A stretch of DNA of 64,000 bases from Alphaproteobacteria bacterium (GCA_016783965.1 JADHVO010000002.1:248001-312000), one strand, 5' to 3'. Positions 44,137 through 56,407 are shown, counted from the stretch's first letter. Notes: generated from the letters alone by a model not told the origin. A program made the numbers and translations.

Positions 44137-46209
44137 GTGAGCACGCTTCTCCTCCTGGCCGCCCTGTCGACGACGCCGCTGCCCCTGGCGCATCCGCCGG
44201 CTGCGACGCCGGACTACACGGAATGCCGCGCGGCGGTGCAGATCTCGTCCGCCAAGGACGCCGGACCCGGCCAGTTCAAACAGGCACTGGACGCCGCAAC
44301 GGCCTGCGTGGACGCCGGCGGCGGAGCCGATGCGCTGATCCTGCGCGCGGACATACAGCAGCGTCTGGGCCAGCCTGATGCCGCCATCGCCGACCTGTCG
44401 CGCGCATTGGAAGAGCAGCCGTTTTCCGTGCTGGCGCGATTCGACCGTGGCCTGATCTACATGGGGCAACAGAAATACGACCTGGCGCTCAACGACTTCA
44501 CCGCGGCCATCGAGATCAATCCCAACGACGCGGATTCGCGGTTCGAGCGCGGCTGGCTCTACGAACTGACGGGAAAGTTCGACCTCGCGATCGCGGACCT
44601 GTCCACCGTCGCGGTGCGATATCCCGAATACGCGCCCGCCTACCGGCTGCGCGGCCTGAGCTATGCCTCGCTCAAGCGCTTTGACGAGGCCATCGCGGAC
44701 TACGGCCAGGCGTTGTCGCTGGATCCGGATGACGATGACACCTACTTCAATCGCGGACTGGCGCGCGAGGCCAAGGGCCTGCATGCGGAGGCGATCGGCG
44801 ATTTCAGCGTGGTGGTCTCGCGCAATGCCAGGGACAACGACGCGCTGTTCAACCGGGGCCTCGCCTTCATGCATAGCGGGCGGCGGGAGGAAGCGATCGC
44901 CGATTTCACCGCTGCTTTAGCGGTCCAGCCAGATGCGGCCGTCTACAACGACCGGGGTGTCGCGAACGAACAAGGCGGCCATTTGGATGCGGCGCTGGCG
45001 GATTACACCCAGGCGCAGGGGCTGGAACCCAACGATGAAACCTCATTGCAGAACCGCGTGCGCGTGCTGGACCGGCAACGCAAATACGCCGAGGCCGTCG
45101 CGAGCCTCGATGCCTTTGTCCTACGCAACCCGAAGAACGCGCTGTTCATCGCCTATCGCGGCTATAACTACTCGCTGCTGCACGACTGCGAGAAGGCAAT
45201 CGCGGATTTCGACGCCGCCATCGCACTCGATCCCTCGAACCCTTCGAGCTATTTCAATCGCGGCTATTGCCATCTGCTGCGCGACCGGTACGACGCGGCG
45301 GTGGCCGACTTCACGCGCGCGGTCACGCTTAAGCCCGACAACGCGGTCGCTTTGGAAGCGAGGGCAGAGACCTATGCCACGATGGGGGAGTACGATCTCG
45401 CCCTGCACGACTACGACCAGGCCATCGCCCTGCCGAGCGGCGAGCGCTTCCTCGACCGGCGCGGCGCCCTGAAGGAGAACCTTGGTGACGTTGAGGGAGC
45501 ACGGGCAGACTTCGACGCCGCCCTCGCCTACTACGACAAGGCGATCGCGACGTCGCCGCAAGACGATCAGCTTTACGACAAGCGCGGCCTGGTACAGGCG
45601 CATCGGCATCAATGGGACCGGACGATCGCCGATGCCGGTGAGGCCATCGCGATCAATCCCCAGAACAGCGCGGCGTACTATGCCCGCGCCATCGCGCGGC
45701 GCCACATGAAGGACTATGCCGCGTCCCTGTCGGATCTCGCGGCCGCGCAGCGCCTGAGGCCGGACAACGACGATTACTTCGTCTCGAGTGCGATCACGCG
45801 CACCTATGCGGGCGACTATGACGGCGCCGTGGCCGACTATGAGCGCGCCCTCGCGATCGATCCAAACAACCCTGCAACCCTCGTGGACCGTTGCTGGACA
45901 CGCGCATCGCTCAACCGCGACCTGGCGCTCGCCTCGGACGACTGCACCAGATCGCTCTCACTGCGCCCAAAGTCGTTTTATGCGATGAGCAACCTGGCGC
46001 TCGTCCTTCTGCGGGAGGGAAAGTTGGAAGATGCGCTGGATTCCGTGAACAAGGTGCTGGAGCGGCATCCGAAAATCGCGAGTTCCCTGTTCCTTAGGGG
46101 CGTACTCAAGAACCATCTTGGCAAGGACGGCACTGCCGACATTGCGGCTGCCGCGGCGGTCGATCCGGACGTGGTTTCGGACTTCGCCGCGTTCGGTGTG
46201 ACCCCCTGA
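44137..46209 (+). CDS. Exported tetratricopeptide repeat protein
   Basis: 690-residue protein made almost entirely of about 17-18 tetratricopeptide repeats after a signal-like N-terminus (MSTLLLLAALSTTPLPLAHP). Repeats such as ARFDRGLIYMGQQKYDLALNDFTAAIEINP and TYFNRGLAREAKGLHAEAIGDF are regular, and the spacing is close to 34 residues. TPR proteins hold protein partners; the partner is unknown. The start is GTG at 44137, 7 nt after a TAGGCT that may be a -10 box. Its position between dnaA and dnaN is unusual. Confidence 0.88.
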   Translation: MSTLLLLAALSTTPLPLAHPPAATPDYTECRAAVQISSAKDAGPGQFKQALDAATACVDAGGGADALILRADIQQRLGQPDAAIADLSRALEEQPFSVLARFDRGLIYMGQQKYDLALNDFTAAIEINPNDADSRFERGWLYELTGKFDLAIADLSTVAVRYPEYAPAYRLRGLSYASLKRFDEAIADYGQALSLDPDDDDTYFNRGLAREAKGLHAEAIGDFSVVVSRNARDNDALFNRGLAFMHSGRREEAIADFTAALAVQPDAAVYNDRGVANEQGGHLDAALADYTQAQGLEPNDETSLQNRVRVLDRQRKYAEAVASLDAFVLRNPKNALFIAYRGYNYSLLHDCEKAIADFDAAIALDPSNPSSYFNRGYCHLLRDRYDAAVADFTRAVTLKPDNAVALEARAETYATMGEYDLALHDYDQAIALPSGERFLDRRGALKENLGDVEGARADFDAALAYYDKAIATSPQDDQLYDKRGLVQAHRHQWDRTIADAGEAIAINPQNSAAYYARAIARRHMKDYAASLSDLAAAQRLRPDNDDYFVSSAITRTYAGDYDGAVADYERALAIDPNNPATLVDRCWTRASLNRDLALASDDCTRSLSLRPKSFYAMSNLALVLLREGKLEDALDSVNKVLERHPKIASSLFLRGVLKNHLGKDGTADIAAAAAVDPDVVSDFAAFGVTP

Positions 46210-46281
46210 AATCCGTGGTTTTCCGAGGCGAATCGGGGCCCGAGACACACATTATTTCTTCGCCATGACAGACGACTTTGG

Positions 46282-46314
46282 TATAGTCGGAAACCTGAGT
46301 CTTGGCCGCCAAGA
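46282..46314 (+). promoter_or_regulatory. Possible dnaN promoter with palindrome
   Basis: A good -10 hexamer TATAGT (46282-46287) is followed by TCTTGG, CCG, CCAAGA, a perfect 6+3+6 palindrome at 46300-46314. No convincing -35 box is at the right distance (TTCGCC at 46259 matches only half). The dnaN start is 87 nt further on. The palindrome could be an operator or the start of a structured leader. Confidence 0.35.
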
Positions 46315-46401
46315 ACCTCACGGAAATCAATGGGTTACCGGCGTACGGGGGTGCACCGGACCTGAGGTGTTCAAGCGGCCCAACCCACGTTTGCAAGAGC
46401 G

Positions 46402-47523
46402 ATGAAAATCAACGTTGAACGGGGCGCCTTTCTGAAGGCGCTGAGCCACGTCCAGAGTGTCGTCGAACGCCGCAACACCATCCCGATCCTGTCGAATGTC
46501 CTGATCGAAGCCGGAAAGGGTCAGCTCAAGCTGACCGCCACCGATCTGGATATCGAAATCGTCGAAGCCATCCCCGCCGACGTCCTGCGCAACGGCTCGG
46601 CCACAGCGCCGGCGCACATGCTGTACGACATCGTGCGTAAGCTGCCGGATGGCTCGCAGGTGCAAGCCGAGCTGCTGACAAGCGAGGGCGGACGCCTTGC
46701 GGTCAGCGCCGGCACGGTGCGGTTCGAACTCGCGTGCCTGCCCAAGGAAGATTTCCCGCAGATGTCGGCCGGCACCCTGCCCCACCGCTTCCGGCTGGCG
46801 GCGGATGAACTCAAGAAGCTGATCGACAAGACCCGCTTCGCCATGGCGACGGACGAGACGCGCTTCTACCTGATGGGCATCCACCTGCACGCCGCGAAGG
46901 ACGCGAAGCCGAAGGTGCTGCGCGCGGTCGCGACCGACGGCCACCGCCTGGCACGCTTCGAGATGGACATGCCGGAAGGCGCGTCCGACCTGCCGGGCAT
47001 CATCGTGCCGCGCAAGACGGTCACGGAGCTGCGCCGTCTGCTGGACGATGCCGACGGCGCGATCGAGATCGCGGCGTCCGACACCAAGATTCAGTTCACC
47101 TTCGGCGGCGTGGAGCTGACGTCCAAGCTGATCGACGGCACCTATCCGGACTACCAGCGCGTCATCCCGAGCGGCAACGACAAGTCGCTGGCGCTGGAGA
47201 GCAAGGAGTTCGCGCATTCCGTCGACCGCGTCTCGACCATCTCGGCCGACAAGACGCGCGCGGTGAAGCTTTCCGTCGCGAAAGACAAGGTCACGCTGTC
47301 GGTGGTGAACCCCGAAAGCGGCACGGCGACGGAAGAGCTCGGCGCGACCTACAGCGCTTCCGGCATGGAGATCGGGTTCAACGCGAAGTACCTGCTCGAC
47401 ATCACCGGCCAGATCGACGGCAAGGAGATCCGGTTCCTGCTGTCGGATGCGGGTTCGCCCACCATCATCGAGGACGCCGAGGACAAGCGGTCGCTCTACG
47501 TCCTGATGCCCATGCGGGTCTGA
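46402..47523 (+). CDS. dnaN: DNA polymerase III beta subunit (sliding clamp)
   Basis: 373-residue clamp. Begins MKINVERGAFLKALSHVQSVVERRNTIPILSNV and ends SLYVLMPMRV, both standard. Forms the ring dimer that tethers the polymerase to DNA. Followed by recF after 4 bp and probably co-transcribed with it. Confidence 0.98.
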   Translation: MKINVERGAFLKALSHVQSVVERRNTIPILSNVLIEAGKGQLKLTATDLDIEIVEAIPADVLRNGSATAPAHMLYDIVRKLPDGSQVQAELLTSEGGRLAVSAGTVRFELACLPKEDFPQMSAGTLPHRFRLAADELKKLIDKTRFAMATDETRFYLMGIHLHAAKDAKPKVLRAVATDGHRLARFEMDMPEGASDLPGIIVPRKTVTELRRLLDDADGAIEIAASDTKIQFTFGGVELTSKLIDGTYPDYQRVIPSGNDKSLALESKEFAHSVDRVSTISADKTRAVKLSVAKDKVTLSVVNPESGTATEELGATYSASGMEIGFNAKYLLDITGQIDGKEIRFLLSDAGSPTIIEDAEDKRSLYVLMPMRV

Positions 47524-47527
47524 TCGT

Positions 47528-48730
47528 TTGACGCAGTTTGCCTCACACAGCGCCTTCGGCGCGGCTGCCGCCTTTGAAGGGCGGGCGCGCCTCGCTGTGA
47601 CGCGGCTGACGCTGCGCAATTTCCGCTCCTATGCGGAAGCCGTGCTGGCGGTCAGCGGGGCACCGGTGGTGCTGGCGGGGCCGAACGGCGCGGGCAAGAC
47701 GAACGTACTGGACGCGATCTCGCTGCTGTCGCCAGGACGCGGGCTACGCGGCGCCAAGCTTGGCGAACACGTCAGGCGCGGTCCCAGCGCGCCCAGCGAC
47801 GCGCTATGGGCGGTGGCCGCCGACGTCACGCGCGGCGGCGAGGGATACGAGGTCGGCACCGGCCTGACGCTCGGACCCAATGGCGGCGAGCGGCGGGCGG
47901 TACGCCTGAACGGCGCGCCAGCACAGAACTCGGCGGATTTGGGCGAACTGGTGCAGATGCTGTGGCTGACGCCCGCGATGGACCGGCTATTCATCGAAGG
48001 CGCCAGCGGGCGGCGCAAGTTCCTGGACCGGCTGGTGCTGGGCTTCGAGCCGGCGCATGCGCGCACCACGACGCGCTACGAGACCGCGATGCGCGAACGG
48101 GCGCGGCTGCTGAAATTCGGCCCGCGCGATCCGGCTTGGCTGGACGGGCTGGAAACCGAGATGGCGGAGGCCGGCATTGCCATGGCATGCGCCCGCGCGG
48201 AGACCGTGAAGCGGCTGAACCGCGCGCTGGCCACACGCGGCGAGGCGGGCGCCTTTCCGTCTGCCCAATTGGCACTGGATGGCGAGACGGATGTGCTGCT
48301 GGCGGAGCCGGGCGAAACCGCGTGGGACGCACTAAGGGAAAAGCTGGCACGTGCCCGCGTGCGCGACGCAGAAGCGGGCCGCACAACGGTCGGTCCGCAC
48401 CTGACCGATCTGGCTGTGCGCCACACGCAGCGCCGCTCCGATGCGCGCGAGTGCTCGACGGGCGAACAGAAGGCGCTCCTGATCTCGATCGTCCTTGCGG
48501 ATGCGTGGGAGCTTTCCCATATGAGGGATGGGCATGCCCCCATCCTCCTGCTGGACGAGATTGCTGCGCATCTGGACGCCGTGCGCCGCGCGGCACTGTT
48601 CGAGGAGGTCCTGGCTCTGGGGGCTCAGGCCTGGATGACAGGCACCGACCTTTCGCTGTTCGAAGGCCTTTCCGCCCGCGCCGACGTTTTCCACGTAACC
48701 GACGGGCAGTTCGCCCGTCAGGAGCCGTAG
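47528..48730 (+). CDS. recF: DNA replication and repair protein RecF
   Basis: 400-residue RecF with the TTG at 47528; a GTG at 47597 would remove 23 residues and start at VTRLTLRNFRSY, close to the usual N-terminus, so the start is uncertain. Walker A GPNGAGKTNVLDAI is near residue 50, with a signature-like ECSTGEQKALL and Walker B ILLLDEIAAHLD near the C-terminus. Loads RecA at gapped DNA with RecO and RecR. Confidence 0.95.
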   Translation: MTQFASHSAFGAAAAFEGRARLAVTRLTLRNFRSYAEAVLAVSGAPVVLAGPNGAGKTNVLDAISLLSPGRGLRGAKLGEHVRRGPSAPSDALWAVAADVTRGGEGYEVGTGLTLGPNGGERRAVRLNGAPAQNSADLGELVQMLWLTPAMDRLFIEGASGRRKFLDRLVLGFEPAHARTTTRYETAMRERARLLKFGPRDPAWLDGLETEMAEAGIAMACARAETVKRLNRALATRGEAGAFPSAQLALDGETDVLLAEPGETAWDALREKLARARVRDAEAGRTTVGPHLTDLAVRHTQRRSDARECSTGEQKALLISIVLADAWELSHMRDGHAPILLLDEIAAHLDAVRRAALFEEVLALGAQAWMTGTDLSLFEGLSARADVFHVTDGQFARQEP

Positions 48731-48735
48731 TCCAA

Positions 48736-49341
48736 GTGCTTTCGCTGCATTCCATCCTGATCTATTGCGCCGTCTATGCGCTCGCCATCGCGACGCCGGG
48801 ACCGGGCGTGATCTCCATCGTGGCCCGTGCGCTGGGTTCAGGCTTCCGCGCCACCGTGCCGGCGATCTTCGGCACGCTGTGCGGCGATCTTGTTGTCATG
48901 ACGCTGTCCGCGTTTGGGTTGGCGCTCATCGCGCAGGCGATGGGGAGCCTGTTCCTGATCGTGAAGCTGGCAGGCGCGGCGTACCTCGTCTACCTGGGCT
49001 ACAAGTACTGGACGCAGCCGGTAGAGGACGTCGAGGTGGTGCCGACCAGCGCGCGGCGCGGATTCCTGGCGCAGTTCGCACTCATCATCGGCAATCCCAA
49101 GACCATCACCTTCTTCGTGGCGTTGCTGCCCACCGTGATCAACCTGAAGGCCCTCAACCTGGTGGGCTATCTCGAGCTGTGCGGCTGCACGCTCGTGCTG
49201 ATCCCCGCGATCATGTTCGCCTATGCGGGGCTCGCGTCCCGCGTGCGGGGCGTGTTCGCAAGCATCAAGGCGCGCCGCCGCATGAACAGGGGCGCGGCGA
49301 TCGTCATGGCAGGCGCCGGCATCGGCGTCGCAGTGAGCTGA
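48736..49341 (+). CDS. LysE family amino-acid exporter
   Basis: 201-residue membrane protein of the LysE/RhtB family with six helices. Starts MLSLHSILIYCAVYALAIATPGPGVISIV at a GTG (48736) five bases after recF; the conserved TPGPG is near residue 20. Exports amino acids or related small molecules; substrate unknown. Lies between recF and gyrB, and the gyrB ATG follows its stop by 6 bases, so it may be part of the same transcript. Confidence 0.9.
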   Translation: MLSLHSILIYCAVYALAIATPGPGVISIVARALGSGFRATVPAIFGTLCGDLVVMTLSAFGLALIAQAMGSLFLIVKLAGAAYLVYLGYKYWTQPVEDVEVVPTSARRGFLAQFALIIGNPKTITFFVALLPTVINLKALNLVGYLELCGCTLVLIPAIMFAYAGLASRVRGVFASIKARRRMNRGAAIVMAGAGIGVAVS

Positions 49342-51825
<2,484 letters not shown>

Positions 51826-51834
51826 GGACGTCTG

Positions 51835-52416
51835 ATGGGATTTCGGTTTCAGCGGAAGATTCCGATCTTCCCGGGCGTGCATATCAGCATCGGCAAGAGC
51901 GGCGTCTCGACCAGCGTCGGGACCCGCGGCGCCGACGTGAACATCGGCAGACACGGCGTGACGACCAACGCCGGGCTGCCCGGCACGGGTTTGTCGTATC
52001 GCCAGCGGCTCGGGCGGCCGGGGAGCTGGTTCGGCATCGGGCTGTTGGTCGCGGCGCTCGCGTTCAGCGTTTATCGCTACGGCGACAAGTTCATGGGCTA
52101 CTTCACCCATCCGGGCCGCACCACCGTCGTCACCCATCACGAACGCAGTACGACGCATGCCGCTCGCGGATCGGCATCAGCGGATGCATTGATCGCGGCG
52201 GCGGAGCCGGCCTCGGGCGTGCGCTACGTGCGCCGCGCGAATTCCGATCTGCGGGCCAGGCCGTCGACCTCGTCGTCGGCGATTGCGCATGAGGCGAAGG
52301 GCGCCAAGGTCACGCTGCTTGCCGTCGCGGGCAAGTGGTGCAAGGTGAATGACGGCGCGCAGGAGGGCTGGATGCGCTCCAGCGTGCTGGGCGAGACGCC
52401 ACCCAAGACCGACTGA
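51835..52416 (+). CDS. DUF4236 and SH3-domain membrane protein
   Basis: 193-residue protein in three parts. The first 50 residues (GFRFQRKIPIFPGVHISIGKSGVSTSVGTRG) match DUF4236, a glycine-rich N-terminal module; one membrane helix (WFGIGLLVAALAFSVYRYG) follows; and the end (YVRRANSDLRARPSTSS and WCKVNDGAQEGWMRSSVLG) is a bacterial SH3 domain. SH3 modules often bind peptidoglycan or protein; no catalytic residue is seen. It starts 10 bp after gyrB. Confidence 0.85.
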   Translation: MGFRFQRKIPIFPGVHISIGKSGVSTSVGTRGADVNIGRHGVTTNAGLPGTGLSYRQRLGRPGSWFGIGLLVAALAFSVYRYGDKFMGYFTHPGRTTVVTHHERSTTHAARGSASADALIAAAEPASGVRYVRRANSDLRARPSTSSSAIAHEAKGAKVTLLAVAGKWCKVNDGAQEGWMRSSVLGETPPKTD

Positions 52417-52422
52417 GCGCCT

Positions 52423-53256
52423 TTAGGCGGAAGCGCTCACCAACCAGCAGGCGATGGCGGGGGCGACCTCGCCGTCCTTCTTCATTGCTTCGAACGCCTT
52501 CGTCACGGCGGCGCGGACCTTGTCCTTCACCGCCTCGTCCTCGACCTCGTTCAGCGCGCGCGAGAGGGGCCCGATGTTTGTCATCTGGAGCGCCGCATTC
52601 TCTGCCGACGAGCCGAGATGCATGCGGCCGTCGAGCTTCTCGATCTTCACGTTCCTGAATCCGGCCTTCGTCAGGATTCCCTCCACGCGCTTCGGGTCCG
52701 CAAAGGCGAACGGCCCCGGCGCGAGCGGATCGGCCGGCGGTGACGGCGGCAGGAACGGCTGCGCCGCCGCCGCCGGCGTGACCACCCACGCGTTTTCCGG
52801 CACCGGGCGCCAGCACACGAAAGCGAGGCGCGCGCCGGGCCTGGCCGCCTTGTGGATGTTCGCGAAAGCTTCGGCCGGATCGTCGAAGAACATTACCCCG
52901 AAGCGCGAGAAGATCAGGTCGTATTCCGGTTTGAACGGATGGAACGCCGCATCGGCGTGGATGAACTCCGCGTTCTTCGGCGCATGGCTACGAGCGGCAC
53001 CGAGCAGCGGCGTGGAAATATCGACGCCCGTGACGTGCCCCTTCGGGCCGACCGCTGCGGCAAGCAGATAGCTCGTCTGCCCCGCGCCACAGCCGATGTC
53101 GAGCACGCGCTCGCCGGGCTTCGCGGCGGCCAGCCGCAGCACGCCGGCATTGGCGTCCGCGAGATTGCGGTCCATGTCGGTTTGGTATTGCACCCACTTC
53201 TGACCCGTCGGGCCGTCCCAGAACTTTTTCTGGTCGGCGTTGCGCTCTTCGTGCAT
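52423..53256 (-). CDS. Class I SAM-dependent methyltransferase
   Basis: 277-residue methyltransferase. The SAM motif VLDIGCGAGQTSYLLAAAVG is near residue 55, followed by GVDISTPLLGAARSHA and the post-motif DLIFSRFGVMFFDDPAEAFANIHKA. Start ATG at 53256 (MHEERNADQKKFWDG). Substrate unknown; ubiE-like or arsenite-type relatives exist. Overlaps with the GNAT gene by zero bases (gap 1). Confidence 0.9.
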   Translation of the reverse strand: MHEERNADQKKFWDGPTGQKWVQYQTDMDRNLADANAGVLRLAAAKPGERVLDIGCGAGQTSYLLAAAVGPKGHVTGVDISTPLLGAARSHAPKNAEFIHADAAFHPFKPEYDLIFSRFGVMFFDDPAEAFANIHKAARPGARLAFVCWRPVPENAWVVTPAAAAQPFLPPSPPADPLAPGPFAFADPKRVEGILTKAGFRNVKIEKLDGRMHLGSSAENAALQMTNIGPLSRALNEVEDEAVKDKVRAAVTKAFEAMKKDGEVAPAIACWLVSASA

Positions 53257-53257
53257 C

Positions 53258-53776
53258 TCAGACCCTCTTCCAGAAAATCGTGGTGTCGCAGTAGGTGCCG
53301 TCGGGAAACAGCGCGTAGTCGGGAATGATGCCAGCTTCGGTCCAGCCGAGCCGCTTGTACAGCCGCCAGCCACTGCTTTCCGTGACGGTGTCGAGCGTGA
53401 GCAGGCGCCGGCCCTCGCGGCGCGCAATCTTCTCGGCCGCTGTCATCAGCGCCTCGCCCACGCCCTTGCCACGTGCGGCGCGATGCACGAGCAGCTTCTT
53501 CAAGTCAGCGCGGTGCGGCTGGTTCGGCATGGTGTCGAGGCCGAGCTGCACCGTGCCGACGATGCGGCGGCCGTCGCGCGCGGCGAGCAGGATGGTGTTG
53601 CCCTCCTCCACGCTCGCGAACACGGCCTTGAAGTACAGCGCCGCATTGGCGACGCCGAAGCCGTCCATGAAGCCGACGGAGGCGCCGCCGGCCACGCAAT
53701 CGGCCAGCACCGCGGCAAGCTCGGGGATCGCTGGACGGGCGGACTTTGCGTCCAGCTCCTCCACCGCAACCGCCAT
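53258..53776 (-). CDS. GNAT N-acetyltransferase
   Basis: 172-residue acetyltransferase of the GNAT fold. The acetyl-CoA loop is LLVHRAARGKGVGEALMTAAEKIARREG near residue 100, and LYKRLGWTEAGIIPDYALFPDG the conserved end block. Small-molecule or protein substrate is unknown. Between the methyltransferase and argG; the three minus genes are closely packed. Confidence 0.9.
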   Translation of the reverse strand: MAVAVEELDAKSARPAIPELAAVLADCVAGGASVGFMDGFGVANAALYFKAVFASVEEGNTILLAARDGRRIVGTVQLGLDTMPNQPHRADLKKLLVHRAARGKGVGEALMTAAEKIARREGRRLLTLDTVTESSGWRLYKRLGWTEAGIIPDYALFPDGTYCDTTIFWKRV

Positions 53777-53777
53777 C

Positions 53778-55013
53778 TTACTTCTTCTCCGCCTTGCGCT
53801 TGCGCATTGCGAGCGTGCGCAGGCGCAGCGCGTTCAGCTTGATGAAGCCGCTCGCGTCCTTCTGGTCGTAGGCGCCCTGGTCGTCCTCGAACGTCACGAG
53901 GTCCTGGCTGTAGAGCGAGAACGGCGAGGCACGGCCCGTCACCATCACATTGCCTTTGTAGAGCTTGAGGTTGACGGTGCCCGTGACGAATTCCTGGCTC
54001 CTGTCGATCAGCGCCTGGAGCATCTCACGCTCGGGCGAGAACCAGAAGCCGTAATAAATCAGCTCGGCATAGCGCGGCATCAGCTCGTCTTTCAGATGCG
54101 CGGCGCCGCGGTCGAGCGTGATGGACTCCATCGCGCGGTGCGCGGCGAGCAGGATCGTTCCGCCCGGCGTCTCGTAGATACCGCGCGACTTCATGCCGAC
54201 GAAGCGATTCTCCACCAGGTCGAGGCGGCCGATGCCGTTTGCCTTACCCAGCTCGTTCAGCTTCGCGAGCAGGTTAGCCGGCGACAGCTTCTGGCCGTTC
54301 ACCGACACGGCGTCGCCCTTCTCGAAGCCGACCTGGATATCGGTCGGCTTGTCCGGTGCTTCCATCGGCGAGATGGTGCGCTGATAGACAATGCTGTCGG
54401 CCTCAACCGCAGGGTCTTCCAGCACCTTGCCTTCGGACGAGGAGTGCAACAGGTTGGCGTCGACGCTGAACGGCGCCTCGCCACGCTTGTCCTTGGCGAT
54501 CGGGATCTGGTGCACTTCCGCGAACTCCAGCAGCTTGGTGCGGCTGGTCAGTTCCCATTCGCGCCACGGCGCGATGATCTTGATGTCGGGCTGGAGCGCG
54601 TAATAGCTGAGCTCGTAGCGCACCTGGTCGTTGCCCTTGCCGGTGGAGCCGTGGCTCACCGCGTCGGCGCCCAGCTTTTGCGCGATCTCGATCTGCTTCT
54701 TGGCGATCAGCGGGCGGGCGATGGAGGTGCCCAGCAGGTAGACGCCCTCGTACACCGCATTCGCGCGAAACATCGGGAAGACGTAGTCGCGCACGAACTC
54801 CTCGCGCACGTCCTCGATGAAGATGTTCTCCGGCTTGATGCCCAGCATCAGTGCCTTCTCTCGCGCCGGGCCCAGCTCCTCGCCCTGCCCCAGATCGGCG
54901 GTGAAGGTGATGACCTCGGCGCCGTAGGCGGTTTGCAGCCACTTCAGGATGACGGAGGTGTCGAGACCGCCCGAATAGGCGAGGACGACCTTCTTGACGG
55001 ACTTGGCGGACAA
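53778..55013 (-). CDS. argG: Argininosuccinate synthase
   Basis: 411-residue enzyme joining citrulline and aspartate, ATP-dependent, in arginine synthesis. The PP-loop motif [19 protein letters not shown] is at the start, and [12 protein letters not shown] and the [21 protein letters not shown] block follow. The start codon is TTG (55013) with GGAG 8 nt upstream; no ATG is available in frame before the PP-loop. Fits with argS, 50 kb away, only as general metabolism. Confidence 0.97.
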   Translation of the reverse strand: MSAKSVKKVVLAYSGGLDTSVILKWLQTAYGAEVITFTADLGQGEELGPAREKALMLGIKPENIFIEDVREEFVRDYVFPMFRANAVYEGVYLLGTSIARPLIAKKQIEIAQKLGADAVSHGSTGKGNDQVRYELSYYALQPDIKIIAPWREWELTSRTKLLEFAEVHQIPIAKDKRGEAPFSVDANLLHSSSEGKVLEDPAVEADSIVYQRTISPMEAPDKPTDIQVGFEKGDAVSVNGQKLSPANLLAKLNELGKANGIGRLDLVENRFVGMKSRGIYETPGGTILLAAHRAMESITLDRGAAHLKDELMPRYAELIYYGFWFSPEREMLQALIDRSQEFVTGTVNLKLYKGNVMVTGRASPFSLYSQDLVTFEDDQGAYDQKDASGFIKLNALRLRTLAMRKRKAEKK

Positions 55014-55164
55014 AACGGGCTCCGGACTGGTGATCTGGAGGCTGTTCTAGGGGGTTGGCGCGACGCGTCAAGCGCGCGGCTGGCATGCGGCGGCGCGGGG
55101 GTGCCAATGCCGCCTACGCAAGCAGAATTCGGGCAAATTAGACGCACGAAAAACGGGCGCAGCC

Positions 55165-55767
55165 ATGGCGGTATTGGACTTCTGGTTCGAGTTCGCGAGC
55201 ACCTATTCGTATCCGGCGGCGATGCGGGTGGAGAAGGTCGCGGCAGCCGCGGGTGTGACGGTGCGCTGGCGGCCATTCCTGCTGGGCCCGATCTTCGGTG
55301 CACAAGGCTGGAACGACAGCCCGTTCAACATCTATCCGGTGAAGGGCAAGTACATGTGGCGCGACCTCGAGCGCATCTGCGCGAAGGAAGGCTTGCCGCT
55401 GACGCTGCCGCCGGTGCGGTTTCCGCAGAACGGACTGAAGGCGGCGCGGCTGACGCTGGTCGGCGTGCGGGAAGGCTGGGCACCGGCTTTCGTGAGGGCC
55501 GTCTACACCGCGAACTTTGCGGAGCAGAAGGACATCACGGATGACGCCGTACTGGGGATCGCGCTGCGAGCGGCGGGCGCCGATCCGGATGCGGCTGTCG
55601 CGGCGGCGAACACGGCAGAGAACAAGGCAGGGCTGAAGACGCAGACAGAGGCAGCCATCGCCCTTGGCATTTTCGGTGCGCCCGCGTTCCTGATCGACGA
55701 CGAACTGTTCTGGGGCAACGATCGGCTGGACGACGCAATCGAGTGGGCGAAGCGCATCACGGCGTGA
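55165..55767 (+). CDS. 2-hydroxychromene-2-carboxylate isomerase family protein (DsbA-like)
   Basis: 200-residue protein of the HCCA isomerase group of the thioredoxin fold: MAVLDFWFEFASTYSYPAAMRVEK at the start, FGVPAF-like IFGAPAFLIDDELFWGNDRLDDAIEWA at the end. The active-site serine/cysteine is represented by S in FASTYSYP, typical for HCCA isomerases. Uses glutathione; substrate unknown. Its 3' end overlaps the convergent AAA gene by 11 bases. A second, less similar paralogue lies at 59121. Confidence 0.88.
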   Translation: MAVLDFWFEFASTYSYPAAMRVEKVAAAAGVTVRWRPFLLGPIFGAQGWNDSPFNIYPVKGKYMWRDLERICAKEGLPLTLPPVRFPQNGLKAARLTLVGVREGWAPAFVRAVYTANFAEQKDITDDAVLGIALRAAGADPDAAVAAANTAENKAGLKTQTEAAIALGIFGAPAFLIDDELFWGNDRLDDAIEWAKRITA

Positions 55768-56299
55768 GATGGTGGAGCACGAACCGCACACGCTCCTCGA
55801 CGCTCGCGCGCGGGACTTCGATGATGGTGTATCCGTGGCTCCCATAGACCTCGCGCGACAGCTGGGTCACCATCACCGCATGTTCGAAGGTGTGCTTGCG
55901 CAGATCGTCGTGGACGTAGATGTCCTGCCACGCAGGGAAGAGGAAAACGCACGGGTTGTATCGGCACTCCGCAATGGCGGCCGTTAACGCCGGCGGATCC
56001 GGTTCTCCGGGGGCGTTGCCGTAGCCGGATAGTTCCGGGATGCCGCGGTCGAAGAACACCGGCGCGACTGTTTCCGTAACGGCGTGGTAGTCGCGGACCC
56101 CGAGCTCCAGCATCAGATCGCGATATTTCGAACGGTCTCCGTCGTGCGTGGCGTTGCCGCCGGTCTCGGCCTGTTGGCGCAACACGCGGCGCGCCGCTTC
56201 TTCGACGCAGGCGTATCCCTGCGCCCGCATCGCCTCGAGCAGCGTGGTCTTTCCGGCGCCGGGACCGCCGGTGAAGATGTGGAAATTGTCGCGTTGCAT
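55757..56299 (-). CDS. AAA ATPase-like NTPase
   Basis: 180-residue small P-loop protein of the AAA_28 type. Walker A GGPGAGKTTLLEAMRA is near residue 12, then VEEAARRVLRQQAETGGN and a VFFDRGIPELSGYG block. Possibly a kinase or an NTPase for a small nucleotide; function unknown. It has no clear operon partner. Confidence 0.8.
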   Translation of the reverse strand: MQRDNFHIFTGGPGAGKTTLLEAMRAQGYACVEEAARRVLRQQAETGGNATHDGDRSKYRDLMLELGVRDYHAVTETVAPVFFDRGIPELSGYGNAPGEPDPPALTAAIAECRYNPCVFLFPAWQDIYVHDDLRKHTFEHAVMVTQLSREVYGSHGYTIIEVPRASVEERVRFVLHHLTP

Positions 56300-56407
56300 G
56301 AATCCTCACTTGCCGGCCGGACACGCGAAGTCGCGCGCCGCCGGACAGCGTTGAACGAATTGTCGGGGAGATGAGCGATCTAACGGCGGCGCGGGTGCGC
56401 CGTCAAG

